Positions 42,298 through 42,473 of a DNA stretch of 42,473 bases are shown piece by piece. Origin of the DNA: Mesobacillus maritimus (lineage in GTDB: Bacteria > Bacillota > Bacilli > Bacillales > Cytobacillaceae); the NCBI RefSeq assembly GCF_019749255.1, contig NZ_JACWFH010000021.1:1-42473 (forward strand), in the 5' to 3' direction. The position numbers were made by a program, and so were the translations under genes. Under the pieces are notes generated by a model that saw nothing but the letters and a program-made list of their open reading frames with translations, did no database searches and was not told where the DNA came from. Numbering within the stretch: the first letter of the stretch is position 1; each line of letters begins with the position of its first letter.

Positions 42298-42338
42298 TTT
42301 GTTCGATGAGGTGCATAGAGGGAATGTGAGAGGAGCAT

Positions 42339-42473
42339 AAAGTCATCAATAGGTACGATTGGTGACCTAAGAAGGCACGAAAGGATGAAGAAAGGTCATT
42401 AATAAGGATGATTGAAACCCTAAGTAAGCGCAAGAGCAGTCAGAAAGGTAATCAATAAGGATGATAGGAGCCC
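42339..42473. repeat. Tandem 52-53-bp repeats running off the window end
   Basis: Units begin at 42339, 42391 and 42444 with AAAGTCATCAATA, AAAGGTCATTAATA and AAAGGTAATCAATA, each followed by AAGGATGAT-like sequence. The last unit is cut by the window end. No gene is seen. Confidence 0.6.

Overview
The window comes from a spore-former-like Bacillaceae chromosome (Bacillus, Neobacillus or Mesobacillus type). The reasons are AT-rich DNA, strong AGGAGG-type ribosome sites with frequent GTG/TTG starts, Rho-independent terminators after most genes, a complete seven-gene Mrp antiporter operon, and SinR-like, KinB-like and YkwD-like proteins. No rRNA, tRNA, CRISPR array, complete insertion sequence or prophage was found. 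The only mobile-type gene is an orphan small tyrosine recombinase.

Layout. 1-6 kb: NAD(P)HX repair enzyme, a small unknown protein, a CNNM/CorC-type ion exporter, proC (reverse strand), the orphan recombinase, and a KdpD-like universal stress protein (reverse strand). 6.1-11.9 kb: mrpABCDEFG, with overlapping genes. 12-18.6 kb: a LytTR regulator, a succinate/acetate CoA-transferase, a BenE-type transporter, a Ca2+/Na+ exchanger and an AbgT-type transporter. 18.9-25.5 kb: a PAS-PAS-GGDEF-EAL protein, a BusR-like c-di-AMP-type repressor facing an OpuC/EgtU-type ABC transporter with CBS domains, and a YbaN-like membrane protein that appears to start with ATT. 25.8-27 kb: a DUF5658-like membrane protein and a decayed metallophosphoesterase gene. 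27-31.1 kb: a reverse-strand exopolysaccharide operon (GH16, GT2, NodB deacetylase) divergent from a SinR-like repressor. Between them lie mirror-symmetric promoters and many GTTC boxes.

31.6-35.6 kb is the most unusual part. A sensor histidine kinase and an HD-GYP protein, both 407 aa, share the same multi-spanning membrane sensor domain. The HD-GYP gene overlaps by ATGA a 25-residue peptide gene ending in TTCWWCPFLPGYGRG. A hairpin attenuator follows, then a protein fusing a PqqD-like RiPP recognition domain to an M50 membrane zinc protease. This looks like a peptide maturation and sensing module that I do not recognise. Directly downstream lies an array of 16 units with 21-bp spacing around the core GTGAATAGAA / TGCAAATAGAA.

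36.3-42.5 kb: a DEAD-box-type helicase with DEGD as motif II, an amidase, a 45-aa hydrophilic protein, a HEPN-like/CBS fusion, an Fpg-family glycosylase, an RraA-like protein, a LysM-CAP secreted protein whose start lies in a perfect hairpin, and a 52-53-bp tandem repeat running off the window.

Cyclic dinucleotides recur as a theme: GGDEF-EAL and HD-GYP (c-di-GMP), and BusR-like, OpuCA-like CBS and KdpD-like USP proteins (families in which c-di-AMP binding is known). Whether these genes form one network is inference.
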